Source: JASHPR01 sp963815375 (GTDB lineage Bacteria > Actinomycetota > Actinomycetes > Streptosporangiales > Streptosporangiaceae). Taken from it: a DNA stretch of 64,000 bases. The stretch is taken from NCBI GenBank assembly GCA_963815375.1, contig CAWFGX010000001.1:2604001-2668000 (forward strand). The letters are read 5' to 3'. The notes below the pieces were generated by a model, which saw only the letters and a list, made by a program, of their open reading frames with translations, searched no databases and was not told where the DNA came from. Both the position numbers and the translations under genes were made by a program. Positions within the stretch are counted from its first letter, which is position 1. The number at the start of each line of letters is the position of its first letter. Of the stretch, positions 63,073-64,000 are shown in pieces.

Positions 63073-64000
63073 GCGACGAGGTGTCCGTTTTCATCGCGGT
63101 GGGTGATGAAAATGTCCTGGCCGGCCGGATGTACTACCACCGCCACCGGGGAGTCGAGTCGACGAGCTTCGTTTACGACAACAGATTCCTTGCCAGCCCT
63201 CACGCCTACGCCCTCGACCCGGCGCTGCCCCTGGTTACCGGAACTCTGCAGACACCTGCAGGTCATGCACTGTTCGGGGCGTTCGCGGACACCCTGCCGG
63301 ACCGGTGGGGCCGGACATTGATACGCCGCGCCGAGCGGGCTCGGGCCAAGGCTGCGGGAACAACGCCGCGTTCGATAGGCGAGGTTGACCTGCTGCTGGG
63401 CGTGCGAGACGACCTGCGCCAGGGAGCGCTGCGCTTCCGGCTCGGCGACCAAGGACCGTTCCTCGCGACCGAGGACTCCGGCGTTCCTGTCCTGACCGAT
63501 CTTCCCGCACTGCTGGACATCGCCGCGCGCGTCGAGCGGGACACCGCCGACTACGACGACCTCCGGCGGTTGCTGCGGGCCGGCAGCTCCCTGGGTGGCG
63601 CACGTCCGAAGGCACATGTCCTGGACGCTGAGGGCCGCGTTGCGATTGCGAAGTTCCCAAGCCAGGGCTCGGACACCTGGAACGTCATGGCGTGGGAGAA
63701 GGTGGCACTTGACCTGGCCCAGGATGCTGGAGTGGCGGTCCCCAACTCGCAGTTGATCCGCATAGGGGACCGGAACGTGCTCATCGTCGACCGGTTCGAT
63801 CGGCGCGGAACGGCGCGCATTGGCTACGCCAGCGCGATGACCATGCTTGAGGCCAGTGACGGCGACCAACGGAGCTACCTCGAAATCGCTGCAGTGATCG
63901 AGGAGCGGTCCCCGGCGGCTACCTCAGACCTGCGCCAGCTCTGGCGGCGAATGGCCTTCTCCGTCCTGATCTCCAACACCGACGACCACCTGCGCAACCA
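63069..64000 (+). CDS. hipA: HipA-like serine/threonine kinase toxin (3' truncated by window end)
   Basis: 310 codons are visible from GTG 63069. The N-terminal HipA_N region is VFIAVGDENVLAGRMYYHRHRGVESTSFVYDNRFL and GTLQTPAGHALFGAFADTLPDRWGR. The kinase part has SSLGGARPKAHV (nucleotide-binding loop), VAIAKFPSQGSD, VDRFDRRG and the catalytic SNTDDHLRN right at the window edge. HipA kinases phosphorylate aminoacyl-tRNA synthetases and cause growth arrest; HipB neutralises them. The visible part has no frame break. Confidence 0.92.
   Translation, partial: MSDEVSVFIAVGDENVLAGRMYYHRHRGVESTSFVYDNRFLASPHAYALDPALPLVTGTLQTPAGHALFGAFADTLPDRWGRTLIRRAERARAKAAGTTPRSIGEVDLLLGVRDDLRQGALRFRLGDQGPFLATEDSGVPVLTDLPALLDIAARVERDTADYDDLRRLLRAGSSLGGARPKAHVLDAEGRVAIAKFPSQGSDTWNVMAWEKVALDLAQDAGVAVPNSQLIRIGDRNVLIVDRFDRRGTARIGYASAMTMLEASDGDQRSYLEIAAVIEERSPAATSDLRQLWRRMAFSVLISNTDDHLRN

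Noticed and set aside
1..64000. CRISPR array
   Set aside because: No regularly spaced direct repeats were found; the three long repeats at 866-1966 are coding, and the Cas3-like scrap has no array beside it.

Overview
The window is high-GC DNA from an actinomycete. The evidence is strong third-position GC bias, GTG starts, ATGA/GTGA gene overlaps, twin-arginine lipid-free exports, F420-type (deazaflavin) oxidoreductases, DUF2637 integrative-element proteins and paired anti-sigma-like ATPase/XRE regulators. Genus cannot be fixed from sequence alone. tRNA and rRNA operons are absent apart from two tRNA-derived scars.

Left part (1-23.5 kb): a truncated surface protein with three 375-bp repeats; a shortened XRE/NB-ARC regulator; an alpha/beta hydrolase; a small HTH + Clp-N-domain pair behind a palindromic, apparently leaderless promoter; an MFS exporter; a DUF998 membrane protein; a DEAD-box RNA helicase with a decayed cold-shock gene behind it; a MetF-like reductase; a Tat-exported lipase/PAF-hydrolase-like protein; and metabolic singletons. 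Between 12.9 and 16.6 kb lie scraps of at least two site-specific recombinases, one still next to an excisionase.

Cell-envelope module (23.5-33.8 kb): an OmpR-type response regulator and its sensor kinase diverge from a six-gene leftward operon (lipoprotein, efflux adaptor, MacB-like ATPase, permease, serine hydrolase, PBP4-type D,D-carboxypeptidase), with ATGA/GTGA overlaps at most junctions. The divergent promoter holds an inverted repeat built on GGTTACA/TGTAACC. The same element recurs at 25.1 kb in front of a second, Tat-exported serine hydrolase. There it is followed by the decayed first codons of another response-regulator gene, so the locus was duplicated and one regulator lost.

Middle (33.8-38.3 kb): small conserved proteins, an F420-type oxidoreductase and a toxin-antitoxin-like pair under an 11-bp inverted-repeat operator.

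Accessory/defence region (38.8-60 kb): it opens at a 3' tRNA-Ala scar and a DUF2637 integrative-element pair. It then carries an AbiEi/AbiEii cassette with a third unknown gene, an HNH fragment, a CYTH enzyme, and a translationally coupled NUDIX/winged-helix - nucleoside phosphorylase - membrane protein operon. These are followed by an apparently intact type II methyltransferase/PD-(D/E)XK endonuclease pair, a YhaO/YhaN-like (Mre11/Rad50-like, membrane-anchored) pair, a badly decayed Cas3-like helicase and a RAMA-CBS-HEPN-like protein. It ends with an oriT-like hairpin, a MobC-like protein and a relaxase. Many of these genes carry single-base frameshifts while the restriction-modification genes are open, so the region is either decaying or locally mis-assembled.

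Right end (60-64 kb): a small protein, a histidine-kinase-like ATPase, an XRE/TPR regulator, an orphan copy of the AbiE-type operator and a HipB/HipA pair cut by the window edge.
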